Below are positions 9,201-16,624 of a stretch of 41,750 bases of DNA, piece after piece (within the stretch, counting starts at the first letter, position 1; each line of letters opens with the position of its first letter). The translations under genes were made by a program, and so were the position numbers. The notes below the pieces were generated by a model. The model ran no database searches and was not told where the DNA came from. It saw nothing but the letters and a program-made list of their open reading frames with translations. This DNA comes from Rubrivivax sp. (lineage in GTDB: Bacteria; Pseudomonadota; Gammaproteobacteria; Burkholderiales; Burkholderiaceae_C): positions 1-41,750 of the forward strand of contig JAJTDE010000020.1 of assembly GCA_021298085.1 (NCBI GenBank), read 5' to 3'.

Positions 9201-12200
9201 ACCGTGCCCGTCAGACCGATGTCCGTGCCTGCGTCAGCGCGGGCAAAGCTGACATTGCTGAACTGCAGCCCAAGGTCTTCCCCCGGCACCAGCCCCGCCA
9301 GGATGCCGCCGGTCAGGCGGCCTTCGCGCGTGCCGTCATAGACCTTGCTGGCCCCCGTGACCGCCAGCAGGCTGACGGCCCGCGGCAGGATGTCACCGGT
9401 GCTGCTGAAACTGGCGCTGCTGAGCACGTAGTTGGACGCCCGCCCCTGCACGCCATCGGCCAGCAGCAGGTTGCCGCTCACCGCCTTGCCCGTCCCGGCT
9501 GCTGCCGTACTGAAACCACCGCTGGCCAGCGTGACACCCAGGTCCTCACCCACGACCAGGCCGCTGAGTTCAACGCCACTGAGCGCGGCCGTCGTGCTGC
9601 CATCGTAGGCGCGCGGCGCGATGAAGACCCGCCCGGCCAGCACCGGGCGCGGCGTGATGCTGGCCGTGGCACTGACGTCTGAACTCAGCAGCGTGTAGTT
9701 GCTGGCCAATGCCGTGCTGCTGTCGGTGAGCGATGCCGTGCCTGTCACGGCCTTGCCCGTGCCAGCGTCGGAACTGCCGAAGCGGCCATCGGCATAGGCC
9801 AGCCCGAGCGTCTGCCCGGGCACCAGCCCGCTGAGCAGCCCGCCGCCCAGCGTGGCGACGCTGCTGCCGTCGTAGGCCTTGTCCACGGCCGTCACCGCGC
9901 TCAGGCTCAGCACCCGCGGTGTGACGCTGCCCAACAAGGGGCCGGTGACGACGTAACCATACACCGGCTGCCCGTTGACATCCTGCACACCCGGGTTGAC
10001 GCCCATGCCTAACGCCATCGGCTTGCCCGTGCCCACGTCGGGTGTGTCAGTGAAGCGCAGCAGGCTGACGGTGTCGCCCCCTCGCAAGCCGGCAACCGCA
10101 CCGGCCCCGGGGTTCTGCCACAGCAGGCTGCCGTCGTAGGGGCGGCTGGGCGCTTGCGGGGCCTGGGTGAGTTCTGGCGACACCGCATAGACGAGTGCGC
10201 TGCCCGTGCCCATCACCGCAGCCCCGGGCGACAGCACGCCGTACTGCCGGAAGTCAGGCCGCAGGCCCGTGCTGACAAAGTCTTCGGGGTTGGGCGTGTA
10301 GACGCGCCAATGGCCATTGGGGGTGCTCAGCGCATTGGCGCCGGTCACCGAGCCGCCCAGCCCAGGTGTCATCAGGATGGCGGTGCCCGTGGCGCTGCTG
10401 CTCAGCTGGGTGCCGACATGGGTGTTGACCCGTTGTCCCAGTGCAGAGACCGGGCCCTGTGTGCCCAGCTGCAGGCCCTGCGTGCCGTCGATACGGCCCA
10501 GGTGCAGATCACCGCCGGCGCTGAAGTACAGGCTGCCGCTGCCGGTGAAGGCGATGCTGCCAGAGACTTCCAGCGGGCCGGTGCCGGTGTTGATGTTGGC
10601 AAAGCCCGGGCTGCCGGTGAGCGTGGTGTCCAGCGTCAGCCCTTGGCTGGTGCCCAGGTCCAGCGTGCCATCGTTGGGCGCCATCAGACGAGACTGGATC
10701 AGGCCCAGCCCGCCCCCACCCAGGTTCAGTGCCGACGCGCCGCTGCCGTCCACCGCTCCCCCCAGCACCGTGATCGCCCGCAGGCTGCCGGTGCCCCCCG
10801 AGCGCGGCGCACTGCTGCCGCCCGACGCGATGGCCGTGCCCACCGCCTGCAGCACCGCGCCACCTGTGGCCGTGACGGTAGCGCCGTCCAGCAGCACGGC
10901 GTGCCGCGTGTCCCAGGGGCCTGCACCCAGCAACGGGCCGTCGGTGAGGGTGCCGGACAGGTTGAGCGAGCCCGAGGCAGGGCCCGAACCCGGCACCAGG
11001 CTGAGGCTGCTGTTGGCCACGGAGACCGCCGTGATGCCATTGCTGCCACGGGTCTGGGCGAGGGTCTGGGTGGCGGTGGCGTTGCCGGTCAGCGTCAGCC
11101 CGTTGGTGGCCGTGAGGGTGCTGTCCTGCACCCGGATGGCATCGCGCTGCAGGTCAGCGCCCGATGTGAGCGTGCCCTGGAGGTTCAGTGTGGCGGCGCT
11201 CAGCGTCGAGCCCGTGTCCACCCACACACCGGCCAGCCGTGCCGGTGGGCTGGCCCAATCCGTTCCCGTGTGCGCTGTACCCGTGAGGTTGATGGCGCCG
11301 TTGGGTGCCAGCAGGCTGCTGTTGGACACACGCACGCCCACGGGCAGGCCGGCGTGGCCCAGGCCACTGGACACGCTGAAACTGCCCAGGGCGAGCGACA
11401 CGCTGGAATTGCGGATCTCCACCCCACCCACCCCGCCACCGGCCGGGACCAGCGTCACGTCCAGGGGGGCGCCGCTGGCGTTGATCACGGCGCCGTCAAG
11501 ACGGATGTCGCGGGTGGCCAGCAGCGTCAATGACACCGCAGCCGCCGGCGCGACGCTCAGCGTCGCGTTGCGCCAGTGGATGTCGCCCGGCTCCAGCCCG
11601 CCAACGGCGGCGGTGGCCAGCGACACATTGCTGCCACTGTTCAGCGCGCTGGCCAGGGTAGCGATGGAAATCACCGCGGCATCGGCCGTGGTCTCGAAGA
11701 CGGGGCCGGTGCTGATGGACGCATCAGGCCCGTTCTGGGTGATGGTGAGGTCGTTCGGGTCGATCAGCCACTGGCCGGCGCGGCCTCGGGGTGCACGGGT
11801 GTCCACCCCGGCAGGGCGTGCGTCGAGCCAGCCGCCCGAGGTCTCCACCAGCCCGCCGTCACCACCCTGGGGCCCGCCCTGCACCGAGAACCGGCCGAAG
11901 GCGCGGGTGGCCTTGTCGCTCCAGACGATGACACGTCCGCCATCACCCCGCACCGTGGCGTCGGCCGACAGCCGCGCCTGGGGCGCCACAAAGCTGGACT
12001 GCGCGTTCGGTACCTCGCGGTCTTGACCCTGAAGGCCACCGCCCACCAGCAGCGTGCCGCCACGCGTGCCACCCGAGGCGCGCGTGGCCGAGCCGTCCAG
12101 CAGCCCGACCTGCGCGCCGAGCAGCTCGATACGCCCACCCCGGCCGGTGTCCGCCAGGCCATCGGCGCTGAGCTCGCCCGAGGCCAGCAAGGTGCCCGCC

Positions 12201-13084
12201 CGTCCGGCATCGACCCGCACCCGCCCGCCCTGCCCCTGGCCGTCGACCGACACGCGGCTGCCCGCCGCCAGGGCGACCCGCTGGGTGCCGTGCAGCTCGA
12301 TGCGCCCACCTTCGCCGCTCAGCGTCTGCGCACTGAGCAGGCCCTGCTGGTTGACGATGGCGGCCTGCACGTCGATGGCCGCGGCCTCGATGCGGCCCAG
12401 GTTGAGCACCTCGCCCTGCGGCGCCTGCACGCGCAGCTGCACCTGTGGGGCCCGGGTGTCGGCCAGGTCGATGCTGCGGCCGGCGGCCAGCAGCACCTCG
12501 CCACCACGGGCCTCGATGAGGCCTTCGTTGTGCACGCCGCCCGCCGAGGCCAGCACGATGCGCCCCCCGCTGCTGGCGCGCAGCACACCCTGGTTGGTGA
12601 CCCCGGCCGGCGCAATACCCGACGCCCGCTCATCGGCCACCAGGTGGCGCAGGCCGCGGGCCCAATCCTGGTCAGACAGGTTCATCGTGGACGCCACCAG
12701 GCCGCCCACATCGACCCGGGCATCGCGCCCGAACAGCACGCCGTTCGGGTTGAGCAGCCAGACCTTGCCGTTGGAACTGAGCTGGCCAAGGATGCTGGAC
12801 GGTTCCTGGCCCAGGATGCGGTTCAGCACCGCGCTGGACGAGTGGGGCTGCTCAAACCGCACCGAGGCCCCGGTGCCGATGGAGAAGCTCTGCCAGTTCA
12901 GAACGGCATTGGCCGAGTTCGTGATGGTCAGCTGGCTGCCCTGGCGCTGCACGTGGGCCGTGCCCTGCACCACGCTGGGCCCGGTGGGCAGTGCCTGCGT
13001 CGGCACCTGTGCCAGTGCGACGATCGGCCACGGCAGTGCCAGTGGCAGGCTGAACAGCGCCCATGCGGCGTGAAGTTTGTTCAT
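6299..13084 (-). CDS. TpsA two-partner secretion exoprotein with YDG repeats and C-terminal caspase-like domain
   Basis: A 2261-residue exoprotein. A signal peptide (1-25, cleavage after VALA) leads to a filamentous-haemagglutinin-type TPS domain with WQSFSIG (64-70) and LNPNGVLFG (111-119), the hallmarks recognised by TpsB transporters. A long Gly/Ser/Thr-rich beta-helix-like region follows, broken by WLIDPNDLTI, then about seven YDG repeats of 88-89 residues and one MBG-like unit. After a Pro/Ala/Thr-rich linker, roughly the last 240 residues form a peptidase C14 (caspase) domain: KVAVLIGIDRY, the histidine in YYAGHGE (His2097) and the cysteine in SDSCFSG (Cys2147), both intact. I start at the ATG at 13084, which precedes a normal signal peptide; the open frame reaches 13180 but that part overlaps tpsB. 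The start is 13 bases after tpsB. A repeat adhesin or stalk that displays a protease-like head is the simplest reading; the target of the domain is unknown. Confidence 0.92.
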   Translation of the reverse strand: MNKLHAAWALFSLPLALPWPIVALAQVPTQALPTGPSVVQGTAHVQRQGSQLTITNSANAVLNWQSFSIGTGASVRFEQPHSSSAVLNRILGQEPSSILGQLSSNGKVWLLNPNGVLFGRDARVDVGGLVASTMNLSDQDWARGLRHLVADERASGIAPAGVTNQGVLRASSGGRIVLASAGGVHNEGLIEARGGEVLLAAGRSIDLADTRAPQVQLRVQAPQGEVLNLGRIEAAAIDVQAAIVNQQGLLSAQTLSGEGGRIELHGTQRVALAAGSRVSVDGQGQGGRVRVDAGRAGTLLASGELSADGLADTGRGGRIELLGAQVGLLDGSATRASGGTRGGTLLVGGGLQGQDREVPNAQSSFVAPQARLSADATVRGDGGRVIVWSDKATRAFGRFSVQGGPQGGDGGLVETSGGWLDARPAGVDTRAPRGRAGQWLIDPNDLTITQNGPDASISTGPVFETTADAAVISIATLASALNSGSNVSLATAAVGGLEPGDIHWRNATLSVAPAAAVSLTLLATRDIRLDGAVINASGAPLDVTLVPAGGGVGGVEIRNSSVSLALGSFSVSSGLGHAGLPVGVRVSNSSLLAPNGAINLTGTAHTGTDWASPPARLAGVWVDTGSTLSAATLNLQGTLTSGADLQRDAIRVQDSTLTATNGLTLTGNATATQTLAQTRGSNGITAVSVANSSLSLVPGSGPASGSLNLSGTLTDGPLLGAGPWDTRHAVLLDGATVTATGGAVLQAVGTAIASGGSSAPRSGGTGSLRAITVLGGAVDGSGASALNLGGGGLGLIQSRLMAPNDGTLDLGTSQGLTLDTTLTGSPGFANINTGTGPLEVSGSIAFTGSGSLYFSAGGDLHLGRIDGTQGLQLGTQGPVSALGQRVNTHVGTQLSSSATGTAILMTPGLGGSVTGANALSTPNGHWRVYTPNPEDFVSTGLRPDFRQYGVLSPGAAVMGTGSALVYAVSPELTQAPQAPSRPYDGSLLWQNPGAGAVAGLRGGDTVSLLRFTDTPDVGTGKPMALGMGVNPGVQDVNGQPVYGYVVTGPLLGSVTPRVLSLSAVTAVDKAYDGSSVATLGGGLLSGLVPGQTLGLAYADGRFGSSDAGTGKAVTGTASLTDSSTALASNYTLLSSDVSATASITPRPVLAGRVFIAPRAYDGSTTAALSGVELSGLVVGEDLGVTLASGGFSTAAAGTGKAVSGNLLLADGVQGRASNYVLSSASFSSTGDILPRAVSLLAVTGASKVYDGTREGRLTGGILAGLVPGEDLGLQFSNVSFARADAGTDIGLTGTVTLSDGTVGRAANYLLASPSAQSSASITPRPLSVSGVTVAPKVYDGSTAATASGGTLTGLVAGEDLTVALTAAAFADAHAGTGKVVTGQASLVSGSRGLASNYSLSAGWVASGDISPRPLTLGVPTGVDKVYDGSLAGQLVGGSLVGLVAGDDLTLSFSGVRFASANAATGLRVTGNATLGDGTRGRAADYQLLNPLTESRASITPRPLTLSGVSIAPKVYDGSVAASAQGGTLTGLVAGEDLSVVHAEASFDNPNVGTGKAVTGQASLASGARGLAANYSLSGAWQAVGDISARPLTLAGVTATSKVYDGTVQAQVSGGALEGLLPGQSLLVTQLRGQFADAQAGTGKAVSVTAQLADAAGGLASNYRLTAVATPVTADITPAWLSYVANPALATVGVPLPVLSGTVTGFVAGETLGTATRGTLTFSTPATPAAAPGSYAIRGGGLSAANYRFQDAPQNETALVLKAAEPQAPADTRQRLVEIPTVLFPTPVASTPSVGRVADATAVLGTVVSAASTVTTSTATSTVAVSASTASSVPTSGTPTAAPDVGPVAPPAAPPAASPEPARPQTTFAAIPREALTQAEIAGLLAARSQLKRVSLADALQRLALNPALADAPACASLAQVDSGNCLLTDRLRSQSRVQVAPLAAPPQASVPGVVPAATGAAPAVTTAAAPTAPPPASVSAAVTAGQTQPAAAAPPSLTARADTVLPNQRRVRVAVLPEIQRKVAVLIGIDRYTDARIPALQNAGNDAQAVAATLERSLGYETLVLRDASRAEILRTLNRLALQLEPQDSVIIYYAGHGERVDSTGQGYWQPADADASRPETWISNHDIGRLMRLMPARQVALVSDSCFSGSLLGEERIRGVQAGGDPRQLMRGRAAVVMTSGGNEPVFDAGRNGHSPFAWNLMQALQKVPSWSPGSNLFEAVRFAVAREMPQRPQYGSSALGGHERGNDYVFEQRQLDSER
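8100..9930 (-). repeat. Tandem YDG-domain repeats inside the TpsA exoprotein
   Basis: Seven copies of a unit whose protein signature is KVYDGS or a variant, then LxGLVxGEDL, AGTGKAVxG and ASNYxL, ending in xITPRPL. On the forward strand the YDG codon block begins near 8271, 8535, 8802, 9066, 9333, 9600 and 9867, a period of 264 or 267 bases (88 or 89 residues). An eighth, degenerate SRPYDGS copy lies near 10135. Alternate copies resemble each other more closely (APKVYDGS against VDKVYDGS/TSKVYDGT types), which suggests growth by duplication of a two-unit block. Confidence 0.88.
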
Positions 13085-13097
13085 CTCAACCCCGGTG

Positions 13098-14771
13098 TCA
13101 GAACGGGTGGGACAAGGACGCGTGCAGACGCCACTGGTCGCGCGCGGTACGCGGCCCTTCGCGCAAGGCCATCGCCGCACTCAACAGCAGCTGGGTGCCG
13201 GCATCCGCCAGCCGGGCCGACAGGCCCGCTGACGCCAGCGAACAGGCCATCGGGCCAGTGCCGCAGCCAGGCCCCTGCAGCAGCTGGACGCGCCCGATGT
13301 CGGCAAATGCCGACAGGCCCAGGCGCGTCGTGCCCTGCAACGGCCAAGGCGGGCTGGCCACCTCGAGCGAGGCCAGCCAACCGCGGTCGCCGGTGGCTTC
13401 GCGTTCCTCGTAGCCGCGCACCAGCTGCGCGCCGCCCAGGCCGAACTGTTCACCCGGCACCAGCGGGTCGCGTGTCCACTGCAGCGCCACGCGGCCCTGC
13501 AGCGACCAGTCGTCGGCCAAGGGCCAGCGCAGCTGGCCTTGCGCGCGCAGCACGGTGTACCGCCGGGGCGCGCCTGGCCGCACAGCCTCGAAGGCCTCGG
13601 CCTGGCCATGACGGCCACCGCCCAGGTTGTGGTGCAGGCCCAGCTGCAGCAGCCAGGGCGTGTCGGCGGCCGAGCGCAGCGAATACTCCACCGCCAGCGG
13701 GCGAGAAGACACACTCTGGCTGGCCGCCCCGCAGGCGCCATCGGGCAGGCCGTCAATGGCGCAATGGTTCAGGTAGTCGCGCTGGTCCAGCGCGATGGAC
13801 AGCCGCTGGTCGGCCTCGCCCCAGCGGGGCAGCAGTTGCGACCACCGCACACCCACGACCCGGCCCTTGCCGGCAAAGCGCAGGTCGCCGGCCAGCGTGG
13901 GCGTTGTGCCACCGTCGACGTCGGACGACGAGGCATAGGCCTCCAGCGCGGCCTGCTGCCGGTACAACGGCAGGCGCCAGCCCAGGCTCAGGATGCCCAC
14001 CTGTTCCGGCCGGTCGGGCGAGGTGACGCCCTGCACGCTGAGGCTGTCGTCCAGCCCCAGGAAGTTGCCGTGCCGCCACAGCAGGCCCAGGCGCCAGCGG
14101 CCTGTCTGCGCCGAGCCGGTGTTGTCCAGGTCCATGCTGAGCTGTTGAAGTGCGGTCTCGTGCACGCTGACAACGGCATCAATCTCGCCGGCGGAGGCGC
14201 CGGGCTTGAGCAGCAGTTCCAGGCGCCGCGAGGGGTTTTCATTGGCCAGCTGCAGTGCGCCATCCAGCGCGCGCAGGCGCGGCGTCTGGCCGGCCTGCAG
14301 TGGCGGCAAAGCGGCCAAGATTTGCTCGCGTGTCTGGCGTCTGGCCCCTTGAACCCGCGGCGCGGTCAGCCGGCCTTCCAGCACCTGGAGCGTCACCATG
14401 CCGTGACGGGGCGTCTGCGGTGGCACCACCACCGCCACGCCCCCAAAACCCGCCTGGGCGTAGACCCGCTGAACAGCCAGCGCGGCGGTCTGCAGTTCCG
14501 ACACGGTACGCAGGCCCACGAAGGCCTCCAGCGGAGCCTTCAATTGCGTCTCGCTGAGCAGGGTGTGCCCGGTGATGACAAAGCCGCGGACCTCCAGCGT
14601 TGGCGTCAGCGTCCGCGTCGGCGTCGGCGGTGGATCCGCGGGCAGCGCCGCAGCTGGCGCGCTCTGCGCCTGCGCCTGCACGGGTGGGGGTGCGGCAGCA
14701 CCGAGCGTGAGCGCCAGGAGGGCCAGCGCAGTGGCAGGCCCCGACCACGCGGAGAGACTCCAGGTTGCCAT
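13098..14771 (-). CDS. TpsB outer-membrane transporter (ShlB/FhaC/HecB family)
   Basis: A 557-residue Omp85-superfamily transporter that exports the TpsA protein encoded just downstream. Visible parts: a signal peptide ending near VQAQAQ; a Pro-rich linker; a first POTRA domain (LEVRGFVITGHTLLSETQL to about GMVTLQVLEGRL); a second POTRA; and a 16-strand type barrel from about residue 200 to the end. The conserved VRGYEE motif of loop L6 lies near residues 451-456, and the protein ends in phenylalanine (LSHPF), as outer-membrane barrels do. The ATG at 14771 is chosen because it directly precedes a normal signal peptide with AAGG-like purines upstream; the frame is open to 14816. It is the middle gene of an ompA - tpsB - tpsA operon, with gaps of 69 and 13 bases. 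Confidence 0.9.
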   Translation of the reverse strand: MATWSLSAWSGPATALALLALTLGAAAPPPVQAQAQSAPAAALPADPPPTPTRTLTPTLEVRGFVITGHTLLSETQLKAPLEAFVGLRTVSELQTAALAVQRVYAQAGFGGVAVVVPPQTPRHGMVTLQVLEGRLTAPRVQGARRQTREQILAALPPLQAGQTPRLRALDGALQLANENPSRRLELLLKPGASAGEIDAVVSVHETALQQLSMDLDNTGSAQTGRWRLGLLWRHGNFLGLDDSLSVQGVTSPDRPEQVGILSLGWRLPLYRQQAALEAYASSSDVDGGTTPTLAGDLRFAGKGRVVGVRWSQLLPRWGEADQRLSIALDQRDYLNHCAIDGLPDGACGAASQSVSSRPLAVEYSLRSAADTPWLLQLGLHHNLGGGRHGQAEAFEAVRPGAPRRYTVLRAQGQLRWPLADDWSLQGRVALQWTRDPLVPGEQFGLGGAQLVRGYEEREATGDRGWLASLEVASPPWPLQGTTRLGLSAFADIGRVQLLQGPGCGTGPMACSLASAGLSARLADAGTQLLLSAAMALREGPRTARDQWRLHASLSHPF

Positions 14772-14840
14772 GCAATTCAGCCTTGTGGGTGGATGGCGCC
14801 GGGGCTGTTCCGCCACAGCGGGCAGCGCCGGGCCGGCGGC

Positions 14841-15548
14841 TCAGGGCCGCAAGGTCACGATGGTGACGCGCCGGTTCTCGGGTGCCTCGGTGCGCCGGGT
14901 GTCGTAGAGCTCGGTGGAGCCCTTGCCCACGGCACTCAGCCGCTCCGGGAGAACGCCGTGGTGCGCCACCAGGTGTTTCATCACTGCTTCAGCCCGTGCC
15001 AGCGACAAGCGCTGATTGAGCTCATCGCCACCGCGCGGGTCGGCATGGCCTTCGACCCTGAACGCATAGCCAGCGAGCCTGTCCGACTGCAGGGCCTGTG
15101 CAACTTTGCCCATCACCGCGACGCTGTCGGGCGTGAGCTCGGATGAGCCTGTCAGAAAGGTGACCATCAGCGGTGCCTTTCCGCTTCCGGCATGGCCGGC
15201 CGGTGCAGGTGACGCGGCCGGTGGCGCTGCCGCGGCCTGAGCCGGCTTGCCGGGGGACCCCGCTGCCTGCGCCGGCTTGAAGCCCCGCATCTGTGCGCCT
15301 GCCGCCGCCGACGGCGCCGAGGCGCCAATGTCCAGCGTGTCGACAAGCCCATCGGCGGTGACCTCGCTGCTGCGGAGCACCCGCTCCTTCGACGGCAGCG
15401 GATTGGCGGCCTGGGCAGACGTCTGCGCGACCGCCGCGAACGGCAGCAGCAGACCCAGCGTGCCAAGCGCCGCCACCAACGCCCCGGTCGCACGCCGGAG
15501 AACCACCCTCAAGCCTGAACTGCTGCGCTGCACACAACCCCCGTGCAT
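14841..15548 (-). CDS. OmpA-family peptidoglycan-binding outer-membrane or periplasmic protein
   Basis: A 235-residue protein with a basic N-terminus and signal peptide (hydrophobic core ALVAALGTLGLLLPFAAVAQ), a long Pro/Ala-rich linker (about 75-125), and a C-terminal OmpA-like domain. The domain has the family elements VEGHADPRGG, LSLARAEAV and NRRVTIV, which bind the diaminopimelate of peptidoglycan. No N-terminal beta-barrel is present, so it acts as a periplasmic anchor rather than a porin. It is the first gene of the tpsB-tpsA operon and could fix the secretion machinery or the exoprotein base to the cell wall; this role is inferred. The ATG at 15548 has no good ribosome binding site, and a GTG six codons in (15533), preceded by GGGGG, is an alternative. 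Confidence 0.85.
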   Translation of the reverse strand: MHGGCVQRSSSGLRVVLRRATGALVAALGTLGLLLPFAAVAQTSAQAANPLPSKERVLRSSEVTADGLVDTLDIGASAPSAAAGAQMRGFKPAQAAGSPGKPAQAAAAPPAASPAPAGHAGSGKAPLMVTFLTGSSELTPDSVAVMGKVAQALQSDRLAGYAFRVEGHADPRGGDELNQRLSLARAEAVMKHLVAHHGVLPERLSAVGKGSTELYDTRRTEAPENRRVTIVTLRP

Positions 15549-15563
15549 CTGGTCAATCGCAGC

Positions 15564-15593
15564 AGCTTAGTGCGCACAACGGGTGCGGAGCAA
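15564..15593 (-). promoter_or_regulatory. Possible sigma70-type promoter of the ompA-tpsB-tpsA operon
   Basis: In the 105-base gap before the ompA-like gene, the minus strand reads TTGCTC (15593-15588), an 18-base spacer, then TAAGCT (15569-15564), placed 16 bases before the ATG at 15548. Both boxes match the sigma70 consensus only partly. It is proposed on position and composition alone. Confidence 0.25.
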
Positions 15594-15653
15594 TTGAAGT
15601 AGCGGGTTGTTACCGCGCCAGTTCATCTCGACATGCCACCGGCCAGGCTCCCT

Positions 15654-16208
15654 TCAGCGGCTGCGCCTGCGCCCGCTGATCATCGGCAGGATAAGGTTGC
15701 TGCCCTGCCACCAGCCCACCAGAACCGCGGCCAGTGCATGGAACAACGCCAGCAACTCCAGTGCGGTGGCAAGCCCCTCATGGAGCTCTTCCAGCCACTC
15801 GTCGCCCCAGAAGGCGTCGGTGCCCTGCATCCAGCCCGTCAGGCCCAGCAGCAGCACCAGGGCCATCAGCATCAGCATGGCCAGCGCACCCAAGGGGTTA
15901 TGCCCGGCATGCGCGTCTGGCTGGCGGGCCTTCAGCGCCTGCCAGTGCAGGGACAGCCGCTGGCGCGTCGGCCAGAAGCTGGCAAAGCGCGCGTGGCGGG
16001 TGCCGACGAAGCCCCACACCACCCTCAGCAACACCCCTGCGCACAGGGCATAACCCACGTAGCGGTGGGCAGTCTCACCTTCCTCCAGCACCCACAGATT
16101 CAGCACCACGCCCAGCACGGTGCCCCAGTGGAAGAGGCGCACAAAGGCATCCCAGACCGGCTCACCCGGCCGCGCGGACGAAGCGCGTTCAGGGAGCTCG
16201 CCGCTCAC
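15654..16208 (-). CDS. Cytochrome b561-type diheme membrane protein
   Basis: A 184-residue protein with four hydrophobic spans, typical of the bacterial cytochrome b561/Ni-Fe-hydrogenase b-subunit family. Candidate haem ligands are His27 in RLFHWG, His48 in AHRYVG, His143 in ELHEG and His157 in LFHALA; the GHNPLGA motif (102-108) is also typical. Such proteins pass electrons between the quinone pool and a periplasmic partner. The GTG start at 16208 overlaps the stop of the PepSY gene (GTGA), so the two are translationally coupled. PepSY plus cytochrome b561 next to a QseBC-like two-component pair is a recurring arrangement in beta-proteobacteria, and the regulator may control this pair. Confidence 0.88.
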   Translation of the reverse strand: MSGELPERASSARPGEPVWDAFVRLFHWGTVLGVVLNLWVLEEGETAHRYVGYALCAGVLLRVVWGFVGTRHARFASFWPTRQRLSLHWQALKARQPDAHAGHNPLGALAMLMLMALVLLLGLTGWMQGTDAFWGDEWLEELHEGLATALELLALFHALAAVLVGWWQGSNLILPMISGRRRSR

Positions 16209-16474
16209 TTCTGTTCCAGCACGGCCGCGGTGGCCGGGTCGAAGTAGATCTCCACGCGCTTGCCGGACTTGTCAGCGCCATAGATCTCATAACACTGGCC
16301 CTTGCTGACCTTGAAGGTCTTGATGGTGTAGCCATCGGCCGTGACCTTGGCCTTGAAGGCCTCTTCAGACATCCACTTGTCCTTGGCCACGGTACACGTC
16401 GGGCCGGCAAACGCCGACACCGCACCGGCCAGGAGAGACAACGCCACCACCATCTTGTTCACGCTCATGTTCAT
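16205..16474 (-). CDS. Periplasmic PepSY-domain protein
   Basis: An 89-residue protein with a signal peptide (MNMSVNKMVVALSLLAGAVSAFA) and a single short PepSY-type domain. The domain has the WMSEEAFKAKVTADGYTIKTFKV helix-strand unit followed by CYEIYGADKSGKRVEIYFDPATAAVLE, the usual two-strand signature. Two cysteines (in PTCTV and GQCYE) may form a disulphide in the periplasm. PepSY domains are thought to bind or inhibit partners, and here the partner is probably the co-translated cytochrome b561. It is transcribed away from the response regulator gene with a 150-base divergent region between them. Confidence 0.85.
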   Translation of the reverse strand: MNMSVNKMVVALSLLAGAVSAFAGPTCTVAKDKWMSEEAFKAKVTADGYTIKTFKVSKGQCYEIYGADKSGKRVEIYFDPATAAVLEQK

Positions 16475-16624
16475 TAACCTTCAACTTGATGTTTCCGCTG
16501 CACACCGTGTGCTGCGGCATGTCTGCATTGGACGGGCTGCAGGTGAAGCCAAACTGAAGGCTCGCGCCAGATGCGCGTGTTAACTTGCGGCCTCAAGCAA
16601 AGTTGCCTGATCACCGGGTTGGAT
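16475..16624. promoter_or_regulatory. Divergent promoter region of the PepSY/cytochrome and two-component operons
   Basis: This stretch is clearly richer in A+T than its surroundings. It contains TTAAC on both sides (16474-16478 and 16580-16584) and an imperfect inverted repeat, AACTTGC at 16582-16588 with GCAAAGTT at 16597-16604. OmpR/QseB-type regulators often bind repeated TTAA-containing half sites and control their own divergent promoter, so these are candidate regulator sites. No clean -35/-10 pair could be picked out. Confidence 0.35.

Noticed and set aside
8272-9870. Possible CRISPR or DNA-level tandem repeat
   Set aside because: The repeats are 264/267 bases with conservation at the protein level (YDG domains), too long and too diverged for CRISPR, and lie in one open reading frame.
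6299-15548. Classical CDI (cdiBAI) system
   Set aside because: There is no VENN-type junction and no small immunity gene after the exoprotein; its C-terminal domain is a C14 peptidase rather than a nuclease or pore-former.
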